A DNA stretch of 64,000 nt from Calothrix sp. NIES-2098 (GTDB taxonomy: Bacteria > Cyanobacteriota > Cyanobacteriia > Cyanobacteriales > Nostocaceae), in the NCBI GenBank assembly GCA_002368175.1, contig AP018172.1:7877001-7941000 (forward strand), in the 5' to 3' direction. A model generated the notes under the pieces. That model was not told the DNA's origin. It saw only the letters and a program-made list of their open reading frames with translations, and did not search any database. Below, in pieces: positions 44,298 through 52,221 of this stretch (positions within the stretch are counted from its first letter, which is position 1; each line of letters opens with the position of its first letter). The translations under genes were made by a program, and so were the position numbers.

Positions 44298-44444
44298 GGA
44301 GTACCTCCTTTGTATAAAATCGGCTTTGGATGGATTTCGTATCTTAAATGAAACACTGTTAATCGTATATATACAAAGAATACATAATAACTATAGCTTA
44401 GTGATACAATAAAGCAAAGCGTTTCATAAAAGAAACAAAAACCG
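44298..44444. promoter_or_regulatory. Divergent promoter region, candidate XRE operator
   Basis: The 147-bp gap between the pPIWI_RE operon (reverse) and the XRE gene (forward) must hold both promoters. GTTTC-ATAAAA-GAAAC (44421-44436) is an inverted repeat 8 nt before the XRE ATG, and ATGAAAC at 44348 is inverted relative to GTTTCAT at 44421. A TACAAT (44405-44410) could be the -10 of the XRE gene. The operator role is inferred from position and symmetry only. Confidence 0.4.
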
Positions 44445-44807
44445 ATGGGATACAACTTAGACACAGCTTTATTAGGCGCAATGGTGAAAACGAAGCGAGG
44501 GAGCAAGGGTTTGCGAGATACAGCTAAAGAAATAGGTAATATTAGTTCTGCTACACTCTCACGGGTAGAAAATGGCAAAATGCCTGATATGGAAACCTTT
44601 TTACTACTTTGCAATTGGCTACAAGTGTTACCATCTGAACTATTTAAGAAAACAGAAGAATCCGAAGCTTCCTCCGGCTTAAATACATTAGACACAATAG
44701 AAATTCAATTGCGAGCATCGAAAAAACTCGATCCAGCAGTAGCCAATGCACTGGCAGAATTAGTCAAAGCAGCGTATCGGGATAATGCTCAACAAAGCGA
44801 CAATTAA
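44445..44807 (+). CDS. XRE-family HTH regulator
   Basis: The protein has 120 residues. The N-terminal helix-turn-helix (about residues 20-65) reads LRDTAKEIGNISSATLSRVENGKMPDMETFLLLCNWL, a typical Cro/CI fold with the recognition helix SATLSRVENG. The C-terminal part is helical and would dimerise or bind a partner. It starts at the ATG at 44445, only 8 nt after an inverted repeat that could be its own operator. The ImmA/IrrE protease gene follows 18 bp downstream, a common regulator-protease pairing. The pair faces the pPIWI_RE operon and probably controls it. Confidence 0.9.
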   Translation: MGYNLDTALLGAMVKTKRGSKGLRDTAKEIGNISSATLSRVENGKMPDMETFLLLCNWLQVLPSELFKKTEESEASSGLNTLDTIEIQLRASKKLDPAVANALAELVKAAYRDNAQQSDN

Positions 44808-44825
44808 AAGCCAGATTGCAAGAAT

Positions 44826-45368
44826 ATGGCACTAACAGAGACACTACCAACTGATTTTAGGCAAAAGTGTGAAGGGATTGCCACTGAGCAACGTAGTTTA
44901 TTAAACTTACGGGCATTTGACCCATTACCAGCAGATATGCTGGCGGTTCAACTAAATGCCAAAATTTTGACACCTGAAGAAATTCCCAACTTAGATCCTT
45001 GTGTAGTAGAGGTATTGCTCGATAACGACCAATGGTCAGCAGGAATTATTAATCAAAGCCCACTCTGGATTGTCCATAATCCACGCCATACACCCGCGCG
45101 GCGTGAGTCGAACCTGATGCATGAGTTTGGACACCTGTTATTAAGACATAAAATTGTCCGCTTCGATCCAAATACTGGGCTTCCTTTGCGCCGACAGAGC
45201 GATGAAGATGAAGCTACTTATTTAGGTAGTTGTCTTCAGATTCCTCGGCGGGGTTTACTTTGGGCTGTTCAGCGTCAAATGACACAGACAGAAATAGCAC
45301 TACATTTTAATGCAAGTGAGGAAATGGTACGATTCCGTAGCAACGTTACAGGCGTAAATATTAGGTGA
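44826..45368 (+). CDS. ImmA/IrrE zinc metallopeptidase
   Basis: The protein has 180 residues. The zinc site is clear: NLMHEFGHLLLRH (HExxH) with the downstream acidic ligand in DEDEATYLGSCLQIP. This is the COG2856 fold. Enzymes of this type cleave or destabilise XRE repressors on a stress or DNA-damage signal (ImmA of ICEBs1, IrrE/PprI with DdrO). The XRE gene immediately upstream is the obvious substrate. The C-terminal segment is a winged-helix-like FNASEEMVRFRSNVTG typical of this group. It may act as the switch that derepresses the pPIWI_RE defence operon; that link is inference. Confidence 0.9.
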   Translation: MALTETLPTDFRQKCEGIATEQRSLLNLRAFDPLPADMLAVQLNAKILTPEEIPNLDPCVVEVLLDNDQWSAGIINQSPLWIVHNPRHTPARRESNLMHEFGHLLLRHKIVRFDPNTGLPLRRQSDEDEATYLGSCLQIPRRGLLWAVQRQMTQTEIALHFNASEEMVRFRSNVTGVNIR

Positions 45369-45406
45369 AAGTTTTATAAAAAGTTTTGAGACTTTTAAAA
45401 CTTACT

Positions 45407-47080
45407 TCAACTTAAAATCTTTGCTACAATTTCTTGGCATTTTGTTACATTTCTAAAGGTATTAGCTGGATAAGAGTTAGGGTATAGGTTGCTAGTTTCA
45501 CTAATAATTCTTTCTAAAAACTTTGAAGTTAGAGCTTGAATTTCATTAATTTGTACTGCGGTTAAATCAGATGATATGTTAAAGATACTATTTGGTAAAG
45601 CTTTGTAAACTAAGTGTAAGACGAGACGATTACTATGAATTGCAAATAATCTTTCTCTTCCATCTCTTTGTTTTTGCTCTTCTGACAATTTATGATCTAC
45701 TATTCTCAATATTTGAACTAATTTCCAAAGATCAGAGCCATTGACTGATCTATTAAATAGAGTTTTGTAAGGAGCTTTCTCTATGTTCTCCCACAAAGCA
45801 CTAATTTTATCTTTGACTCTCGTGGCGAAAGAAACTTCACTTTGTTTGCAGGCGCGACTAATTGTAGCTTCGTTTAAATCAAAACCTTTCTGTCCGTCTG
45901 GAATTGATTCACCAGTTTTATAAGTGTAAATAATTCCTTCTAATTGAAGTTCATTTTTGATTCTTTCTTGTTCAGGATCAAGAGCTACAAATTCGCGACG
46001 ATCAATTCTGTTCTGAGTATTGTTGAATCTAGTAATTTCTGTAGCGAATTCTTCAGGACAGTTTTCTAAAGATATAAAACGAATAAGAACTCTTGCTTTT
46101 TCAACCTGCTCAGGAGAAATTTGATATGCTTTTGCTATTGAACCAACAGTCTGAGCACCATTGACTATTTTGACATCTTTACATTCAAATATACCTGTGT
46201 CTCTTCCACTGCCACCAAGTGTTTTTTTCCCAATACTAGAACACAAAACTGTTATGCCATTATTATAATACCAAAATTTCTCTGGTTCTTTTTTTACTGT
46301 ATTGATAATACCTTCATTTACTTCACTATCCTTAACAAAAAGCCTAATATTTGAAGCGAATAATTTAGGAGAATGTTTAGACCACCAATCTGCTACTTCT
46401 CTTGCAGAAACTTGACCATAATATGATTGATAAGGTTCTTTAGTTTGACCCCAATCAAAAAGACACACATCTAAATTTATCGGGTTGCCTGATGCTCCTT
46501 GGGATATTATGCTATATATACTTGACTGGTTAATAATTTTCTTACTAACAATATCTATTGGATCGTTCATCTCCTCTAATAAATCATCAAGTTCTCTTTG
46601 AGGCTCATCTGCTAAGGGAGTTTGACCTGAATATACAAGAATGATTTCAAACCTTGTTCCAGCATCGTTTAATGCCTCTTCAATATCTTTAGTTTTATTA
46701 TTAAATTTTGAGTTAAATCTATCATATTTAGCATTAACCAAATCTTTAAAACCTCTAGTAAATTTCATCACCTCATCTGCTTTAATACTTCCTTTACTGT
46801 CCTGTCTCCACTTGGATTGTAATATATACATTACTTTTTCTCTTCTATCAAAATAAATAGAATCTATTCCATTATCCTGTCCACCATCAACTATTGATTT
46901 TGATGCTTCTTGAGGAGAAATATCTGCTATTACCATCAATGTAAATGCAGCTAGACTTCTTGTTAAGAAAATCAACTCTCTGTCTGCTTCAGATTTGTTT
47001 TGATAATCTGACACGTCAATCAAACCATTAAATGTTCTTTGGAGGTAAGACTTGATTTGGCGTAGATGGATTTCACTCAT
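45407..47080 (-). CDS. AIPR-family abortive infection protein
   Basis: The protein has 557 residues from the ATG at 47080. The N-terminal region carries a restriction-endonuclease-like motif, GGQDNGIDSIYFDRREK then YILQSKW (Asp ... Gln-x-Lys). The AIPR domain (PF10592) is recognised by FWYYNNGITVLCSSI, then CKDVKIVNGAQTVGSIAKA and the C-terminal RIDRREFVALDPEQERIK. AIPR proteins were linked to phage abortive infection and are frequent in defence islands, acting as nucleases or nucleic-acid binders. It is convergent with the ImmA gene (38 bp) and lies next to the pPIWI_RE operon and an IS remnant. Confidence 0.87.
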   Translation of the reverse strand: MSEIHLRQIKSYLQRTFNGLIDVSDYQNKSEADRELIFLTRSLAAFTLMVIADISPQEASKSIVDGGQDNGIDSIYFDRREKVMYILQSKWRQDSKGSIKADEVMKFTRGFKDLVNAKYDRFNSKFNNKTKDIEEALNDAGTRFEIILVYSGQTPLADEPQRELDDLLEEMNDPIDIVSKKIINQSSIYSIISQGASGNPINLDVCLFDWGQTKEPYQSYYGQVSAREVADWWSKHSPKLFASNIRLFVKDSEVNEGIINTVKKEPEKFWYYNNGITVLCSSIGKKTLGGSGRDTGIFECKDVKIVNGAQTVGSIAKAYQISPEQVEKARVLIRFISLENCPEEFATEITRFNNTQNRIDRREFVALDPEQERIKNELQLEGIIYTYKTGESIPDGQKGFDLNEATISRACKQSEVSFATRVKDKISALWENIEKAPYKTLFNRSVNGSDLWKLVQILRIVDHKLSEEQKQRDGRERLFAIHSNRLVLHLVYKALPNSIFNISSDLTAVQINEIQALTSKFLERIISETSNLYPNSYPANTFRNVTKCQEIVAKILS

Positions 47081-47189
47081 AATTTTGGTAGATTTAATTG
47101 ATTTTAGATATTATCGGATCAAATTTTTACAGGCTGGTTGATAGGATAAATAAGTTATAAAAATATACATTCAAGTTTCCGCGATCGCA

Positions 47190-47270
47190 TTAAACAGAAA
47201 ATTTTAACTTTTCTGTAAATCTCGCATTAAAACGTGGCCTATTATACAATTTAATGAAATATTTACTCAT
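47190..47270 (-). CDS. Possible 26-residue small protein
   Basis: An ATG at 47268-47270 is preceded by AGGAG at a usable distance of about 10 nt, and the frame ends in TAA at 47190-47192 (MSKYFIKLYNRPRFNARFTE...). It is basic and aromatic-rich. The ribosome site is good, but the length is too short to exclude chance. It could be a leader peptide for the AIPR gene 110 bp downstream or a gene remnant. Confidence 0.25.
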   Translation of the reverse strand: MSKYFIKLYNRPRFNARFTEKLKFSV

Positions 47271-47388
47271 AAAAAATAGCTCCTGCAATTCATATATAAT
47301 CAATGAGAAGCTATTCTATCACTAACTGTCGAAATATAATAAATTTATACAGTTTTAGTCCTTGTATAGCTTATATTTCCGTTAATAT

Positions 47389-47532
47389 CTACCTACTCTC
47401 AAAAAATAAAGTTGTACAATTCTCTAAGTCTTCGTCATATTCATAAATAAAAAAGTTATACAATTTTTCTAAGCCCCATCCTGTGAGCTTTTCAACCAAT
47501 TTATTTAAATTTGAATCATTTAAAGTAACCTC
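47389..47532 (-). pseudogene. Coding-like fragment without start
   Basis: On the reverse strand a frame reads KLVEKLTGWGLEKLYNFFIY followed by an acidic stretch to a TAG at 47389-47391, with protein-like composition but no ATG; GGGAGG precedes it, and an out-of-frame ATG lies where a start would be expected. It may be a frameshifted small gene. The rest of 47081-47778 is AT-rich, with a GAGGCAGT tandem duplication near 47567 and nothing else recognised. Confidence 0.3.
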
Positions 47533-47778
47533 CCTAAGCAGTCATAACAAGTTTAAGTTAATAGTGAGGCAGTGAGGCAGTTTAAGAGGTAAAGCTCAAC
47601 CTTCGTTTCATCAGACTGATGCTCAAATTTCTAGCTAACGAATAGATCCCAAATGGGTTCTATAGTCTACTTGGCTTTCAGCAAAAAAACTCAAATAAAA
47701 CGATTAAACAATGATGCAAACTCTTTACTGGTAAAGGTTTGGGATACTTCAATCAGTTCAAGCTTCAGTTGAGAAGTT

Positions 47779-48511
47779 TTGCTGTGGCAAAATGTTATGC
47801 GATCGCATCCTCACTACCAAGTCCACCAACTAATTTATGCTACTGCCCTTGCGATCTCGCTACTTTCGTTAACGTTTACCGACACCGAAAGGATTTGGGC
47901 ATCCTGTAGAAGTATTCTCAATGCCATTTTCTACGTGCAACGGACTGGATGTCAGTGGGAAATGCTACCTCATGACCTGCCTCCATATACAACCGTGTAT
48001 GGCTACTTTCAAAAATGGCAGCGCAAAGGCATTTGACAGCAAATTCACGATCAAGTACGCCATCAACTACGACAAGATTTAGGACGAAATGAACAGTCTA
48101 CAGTAGCGATAAGCCTAACGGCATGGCTTCGCTTACCGCTGATTCTCAGTCAGTAAAGACTACGGAAAAAAAGGAGCCAGTGCGTTGGGCGGCTTCGCCG
48201 ACTTGAAGCAACTGGCGTGGGAGGTCTACGGCTTTGATGGTGGTAAAAAGGTTAAAGGGCGTAAGCGCCATATCGTTGTAGATTCACAAGGATTGTTGAT
48301 TGGTGTTTTAGTTACTGAAGCAAATCCAAGAGAGCATTTAGGGGCTGTGGTCGTGCTAGATGAAGCTGTTGAAGAATTGTCTAAATTGGAAGTTATTTGG
48401 GTAGATCAAGGTTATTCGGGCGAAAACTTTGCTCAAGCTGTCAAGCAAGTTTGTGGAGAAAAGGTTCGAGTTGAGGTGATTCAAATGATGCTAAAGCGAA
48501 TGGCATCTTAA
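47779..48511 (+). pseudogene. Decayed IS5-type transposase
   Basis: Two frames hold parts of one DDE transposase. The first (47779-48036) has the DUF4096-like N-terminus IWASCRSILNAIFYVQRTGCQWEMLPHDLPPYTTVYGYFQKW. The second (48185-48511) has GGKKVKGRKRHIVVDSQGLL and the second catalytic Asp in VIWVDQGYSG. Between them the first catalytic segment survives as ADSQSVKTTEKK in another frame. The C-terminus with the catalytic Glu is missing (the frame ends MLKRMAS). Small repeat-like insertions (GGCATGGCTTCGCTTACC near 48120; GGCGGCTTCGCCGACTTGAAG near 48188) interrupt it. It is inactive and marks the edge of the defence island. Confidence 0.85.
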
Positions 48512-48538
48512 GCTTTTGTTTACGAATCAGTTCTAAGA

Positions 48539-48643
48539 GTAGGTTTTTTACAACAACGTTAGAAAAAGGACAAAGCAGACAAAGAAGAAAAAACTTATTT
48601 CTGTGTTTGAAATTCCTAAATCACCTTTTTATAAAAAACCTAC
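48539..48643. repeat. 12-bp perfect inverted repeat
   Basis: GTAGGTTTTTTA (48539-48550) and TAAAAAACCTAC (48632-48643) are exact reverse complements, 81 bp apart, just after the transposase remnant. They may be the ends of a small element or part of the former IS terminus. Confidence 0.5.
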
Positions 48644-48698
48644 ACCCATGAGCAGGTGAAGAAGAATAAAAATTGATAGCTAATTCCCAACTTCTAGA

Positions 48699-49814
48699 TT
48701 AGGGTGGAGTCAAAGACATAGACACACCTGCTTTGTATTTTGTGGAAACAGTGATGTTTCTATAAAGTTTTTCAACTATGTACTCTCCAACAATGGCTTC
48801 TGAACATTGATTCTTCCACCAATTTAAAGATTGTTGGTGCATTTCTCGCATGAGTTGCTGATTTTCTAGCAGCTTTTTTAATATCTTCTCCAAATCTTGC
48901 CAATCCTCTATTTGAATTACAGGTGAGCCATTTAAATACCAACGTGAAGGCAAAGCTTCAGTCACCACAATACATCCATATTTCATCGCCTCAAAAAAAC
49001 GAGTTGTTTCAAAAGATGTACCTCTAGGAACTAGACAGATTTTTGTATCCATCATAATTTCGCAATAACTGCGCTCATCTTCAACAGTTCTATTGCGAAA
49101 ACCACCAGTGATTGATAATTCGACTTTAAAATCTGGATTTTTTTTCTTGAACTGATTAATACTCGATATCATGAGTTTTCGAGCTAGGGTTTTTGGCGTT
49201 CCCAACCAGCGCTTGAAAGACCATAAAGGATATGGTATATGTACTACGCTGCCAGAAAAATAAGTATCGTAGAGACGTTCTTCAATATCTTTAATTGGTA
49301 TATCTTTCGAGTTGCTATATCCCAAAGGAATATCGTAGATGGGAGTGATTGTGCCTTTACCTGATAGTAAGCTTTTGAATTTATGCCAGTGATAATTCAC
49401 GAAGCCAGGTAATCCGACAACTAAGATTCTGATGAATTGAATTAGTGCCAGTAAATTGAGTAAAGAAGGCTTAAGAAGAGGATTGCATCCAAGAATCGGG
49501 CGCGTGCCTATACATTTAAAGACTGCCCTAACCTTGTGAGTATATTTTGGTATACGATACCACTCATCTCCTAATACAAACACAACAACGTTTGGCCCGT
49601 ATGATGGGAGTTGATCGATTTCGTCCCAGGTTACATAAAATACTAAACCACTTAGCTGACAACTTTTCTCTATAGCTTGAAATACCTTACCAAAGTAAGT
49701 AGTTAAACCAAATTCAATTGGTGGATGAGTATCATATATATTCCAAGGAATTGGTTTTTGTCCTCGTTTGATATATAGATAATATTGATTAGCAAGTGCA
49801 TTAATTACGGACAT
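48699..49814 (-). CDS. Exostosin-like glycosyltransferase
   Basis: About 371 residues from the ATG at 49814, chosen over a TTG nine codons upstream because a GAGG ribosome site lies 9 nt before the ATG. The C-terminal half carries the exostosin (GT47-like) pattern: KICLVPRGTSFETTRFFEAMKYGCIVVTEALPSRWYLNGSPVIQ, then WQDLEKILKKLLENQ and a late WWKNQCSE. Exostosin-domain proteins in bacteria transfer sugars during polysaccharide synthesis. There is no signal peptide; a short hydrophobic stretch near residue 130 (LLALIQFIRILVVGL) may be membrane-associating. Donor and acceptor are unknown. Confidence 0.78.
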   Translation of the reverse strand: MSVINALANQYYLYIKRGQKPIPWNIYDTHPPIEFGLTTYFGKVFQAIEKSCQLSGLVFYVTWDEIDQLPSYGPNVVVFVLGDEWYRIPKYTHKVRAVFKCIGTRPILGCNPLLKPSLLNLLALIQFIRILVVGLPGFVNYHWHKFKSLLSGKGTITPIYDIPLGYSNSKDIPIKDIEERLYDTYFSGSVVHIPYPLWSFKRWLGTPKTLARKLMISSINQFKKKNPDFKVELSITGGFRNRTVEDERSYCEIMMDTKICLVPRGTSFETTRFFEAMKYGCIVVTEALPSRWYLNGSPVIQIEDWQDLEKILKKLLENQQLMREMHQQSLNWWKNQCSEAIVGEYIVEKLYRNITVSTKYKAGVSMSLTPP

Positions 49815-50446
49815 ATCTGTAGTCCTCTGGTAAGAAAGCAAATGAATATTAGATCCAACCGAAATTGTTAAAGCATTCCTATAGAAATCTGAACAACTTG
49901 AAAGCCAAAAATTCTACCCGCAGATCGGTCTTCTTCAGAATCTCAATAAGATTGCTTGAGAACAATTTGTTTTTTGTTGAAATTTTCTACATTGCATAGA
50001 GAAAAATTGATTCATTACTTATTTTTCTCTGTACATAATTTAAATATGATTTATGAGTAATTTTATCAAGAAAAAGTAAATAAAAATATTTGTTATGTAA
50101 ATATTCTATGAACAACTGTAGGTAAGTTAAATAAGAAATTCTTATTTTTATATCTACTTAATTTGCAGCTACCAAACTGTAAAATATGGCTAATTTTATA
50201 CTTTCAGAAAACTCTTATAGAGATTTTGTTATAGTTGTAACCATATATATGTAAAATATTTAACCACATACTTTTTCTTTCAAAATACACTAATGAATAA
50301 GTCTAACAAGACAAAAAAATCATTGTTTATATGTGGCATTTTTATTTGAGTTGTGCCATATTCATTTTGATTGAAATAAGGAAAAAAAGAAAATATTTAT
50401 CAAAATTCCTTTTTCAATAAAAATTTAGAATGGCTATAACTAGTTA
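49815..50446. other. AT-rich intergenic region
   Basis: About 630 bp, very AT-rich, between divergent genes. A weak inverted pair TTGAAATAAGGAAAAA / TTCCTTTTTCAA lies at about 50372-50418, shortly before the GMC oxidoreductase start. No gene or RNA is recognised. Confidence 0.35.
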
Positions 50447-52138
50447 ATGTTAATAGACGCACGCACACTCCCGATCAATGAAACTATTGAAACAGAAGTT
50501 TGTATCGTTGGTGCTGGGCCAGCTGGTATAACTTTGGCACGTGAATTAGCCTTTGCAGACTTTCGGGTTTGTCTTTTAGAAAGTGGTGGTATTGATTTTG
50601 ATAAACATACTCAATCGCTTGCTCAAGGTGAAAGTGTAGGGAATCTTTTTGGGACGCTAGACGAACAACGTCGTTTGCAGTTTGGTGGGACAGCAAACTC
50701 TTGGAAAATTCGATTGGGTGACAATCAAATTGGTGTTAGGTACGTACCTTTAGACGAGATAGATTTTGAGAAACGGGACTGGCTACCATACAGTGGCTGG
50801 CCTTTTGAGAAATCTCACCTCGATCCTTTCTACAAACGCGCCCAAGTAGTATGTAAACTAGGAGCTTTTGCTTATGATGCTAACACTTGGGAAGATGCTC
50901 AAACTCCTCAACTACCTTTGAGCAGTAATGTAACCACTAGTATGTTTCAGTTTGGGCCGCGTGCTGTGTTTACCCATGAGTACCGTGAAGAACTTAATCA
51001 GGCTAGAAATATTACTACCTATCTCAACGCTAATTTAATGGAGATAGAGACAGATGAAACAGCTAAAACTGTAACCCGCTTACGAGTAGCTTGTTTATCA
51101 GGTAACGAATTTTGGGTTCGTGCAAAAGTTGTAATTTTAGCTGCGGGTGGTATTGAAACTGCGCGTTTATTATTGCTATCAAATAAGGGGCAAACAGCTG
51201 GTTTAGGCAATCAAAACGATCTAGTAGGTAGGTTCTTTATGGATCATCCTCTAGTTAGCTGTGGTAAATTGATTCCTACTAATCCAGATCTGTTTAAGCG
51301 TACTGCTTTATACGATTTGCGGCGGGTAAATAACGTACCAGTAATGGGCAAACTCACCCTAAGTGAAGAAATCATGCGCCGCGAAAAAATACTAAATAAT
51401 AGTACATTGCTATTTCCCATCCCCAAACCATATCAGTTACAAGCTGTTAATTCGTTAAAAACACTGCTTTCGTTGTTGCACAATTCAGAAGCACGTCAAG
51501 ATGTTGTCAAACACTTAAAAAGTTTTATTACCGGATTAGACTATATTTTGCCTGCTGCTTATGGGGCAATAACCAAGCAACAACCTTTTATTCCCAGTCT
51601 TGCTTGGGGTGGTTGGTCGTATATTCGAGGTTATGAAAGTAGATTTTCTGAGTTTGCAGCCCTTCATCAAACTGAACAAATACCCGACCCAGATAACCGA
51701 ATAACGCTGAGTGCTAATCGCGATCGCCTCGGTCGTCAACAAGTAAAGTTAAACTGGCGTTGGAACGATATTGACATCCAAAACATTCAGCGAACCCAAG
51801 ATATCCTGCAAAAAGAGATTGCTAGTGCGGGAATCGGTCAGTTACAAGTTGAACGAGATGGAAATCTCCCAAAATTAATTCATCCTGGCACACATCATCA
51901 CATGGGAACAACACGTATGCATGACGACCCGAAGCAGGGTGTTGTAGATCGTAATTGCCAAGTCCACGGCATTACCAATCTTTTCATAGCCAGTAGCTCT
52001 GTTTTTCCGACAGGAGGCTATGCTAATCCCACACTCACTATTGTCGCTTTGGCAATTAGACTGGCAGACCACGTGAAAACAGTTATGGCATCGAAGCCGA
52101 TAGCGATAGTTTCGCAAAACAATCTGTTTGGTGAGTGA
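50447..52138 (+). CDS. GMC-family FAD oxidoreductase
   Basis: The protein has 563 residues. The FAD-binding dinucleotide motif VCIVGAGPAGITLARELA (GxGxxG about 22-27) opens the protein. The second FAD segment VVILAAGGIETARLLLLS lies near 225. The C-terminal GMC_oxred_C domain has PGTHHHMGTTRMHDDPKQGVVDRNCQVHG and a final PTGGYANPTLTIVALAIRLADHV, including the active-site His/Asn region. Such enzymes oxidise alcohols, sugars or sterols with flavin. The group resembles cyanobacterial and proteobacterial glucose-methanol-choline dehydrogenases without a signal peptide. The substrate is unknown. Confidence 0.88.
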   Translation: MLIDARTLPINETIETEVCIVGAGPAGITLARELAFADFRVCLLESGGIDFDKHTQSLAQGESVGNLFGTLDEQRRLQFGGTANSWKIRLGDNQIGVRYVPLDEIDFEKRDWLPYSGWPFEKSHLDPFYKRAQVVCKLGAFAYDANTWEDAQTPQLPLSSNVTTSMFQFGPRAVFTHEYREELNQARNITTYLNANLMEIETDETAKTVTRLRVACLSGNEFWVRAKVVILAAGGIETARLLLLSNKGQTAGLGNQNDLVGRFFMDHPLVSCGKLIPTNPDLFKRTALYDLRRVNNVPVMGKLTLSEEIMRREKILNNSTLLFPIPKPYQLQAVNSLKTLLSLLHNSEARQDVVKHLKSFITGLDYILPAAYGAITKQQPFIPSLAWGGWSYIRGYESRFSEFAALHQTEQIPDPDNRITLSANRDRLGRQQVKLNWRWNDIDIQNIQRTQDILQKEIASAGIGQLQVERDGNLPKLIHPGTHHHMGTTRMHDDPKQGVVDRNCQVHGITNLFIASSSVFPTGGYANPTLTIVALAIRLADHVKTVMASKPIAIVSQNNLFGE

Positions 52139-52221
52139 GAACAGGACTGGTGTTAATGCTGACGCAAGTATGCGGAGAAGTGGAGAGTTTTGAATAATCA
52201 GTGGATTATCCAAACTTGAGA

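Noticed and set aside
44249..44695. 148-codon reverse frame over the XRE gene
   Set aside because: Overlaps the convincing XRE gene and its promoter region; composition is not protein-like.
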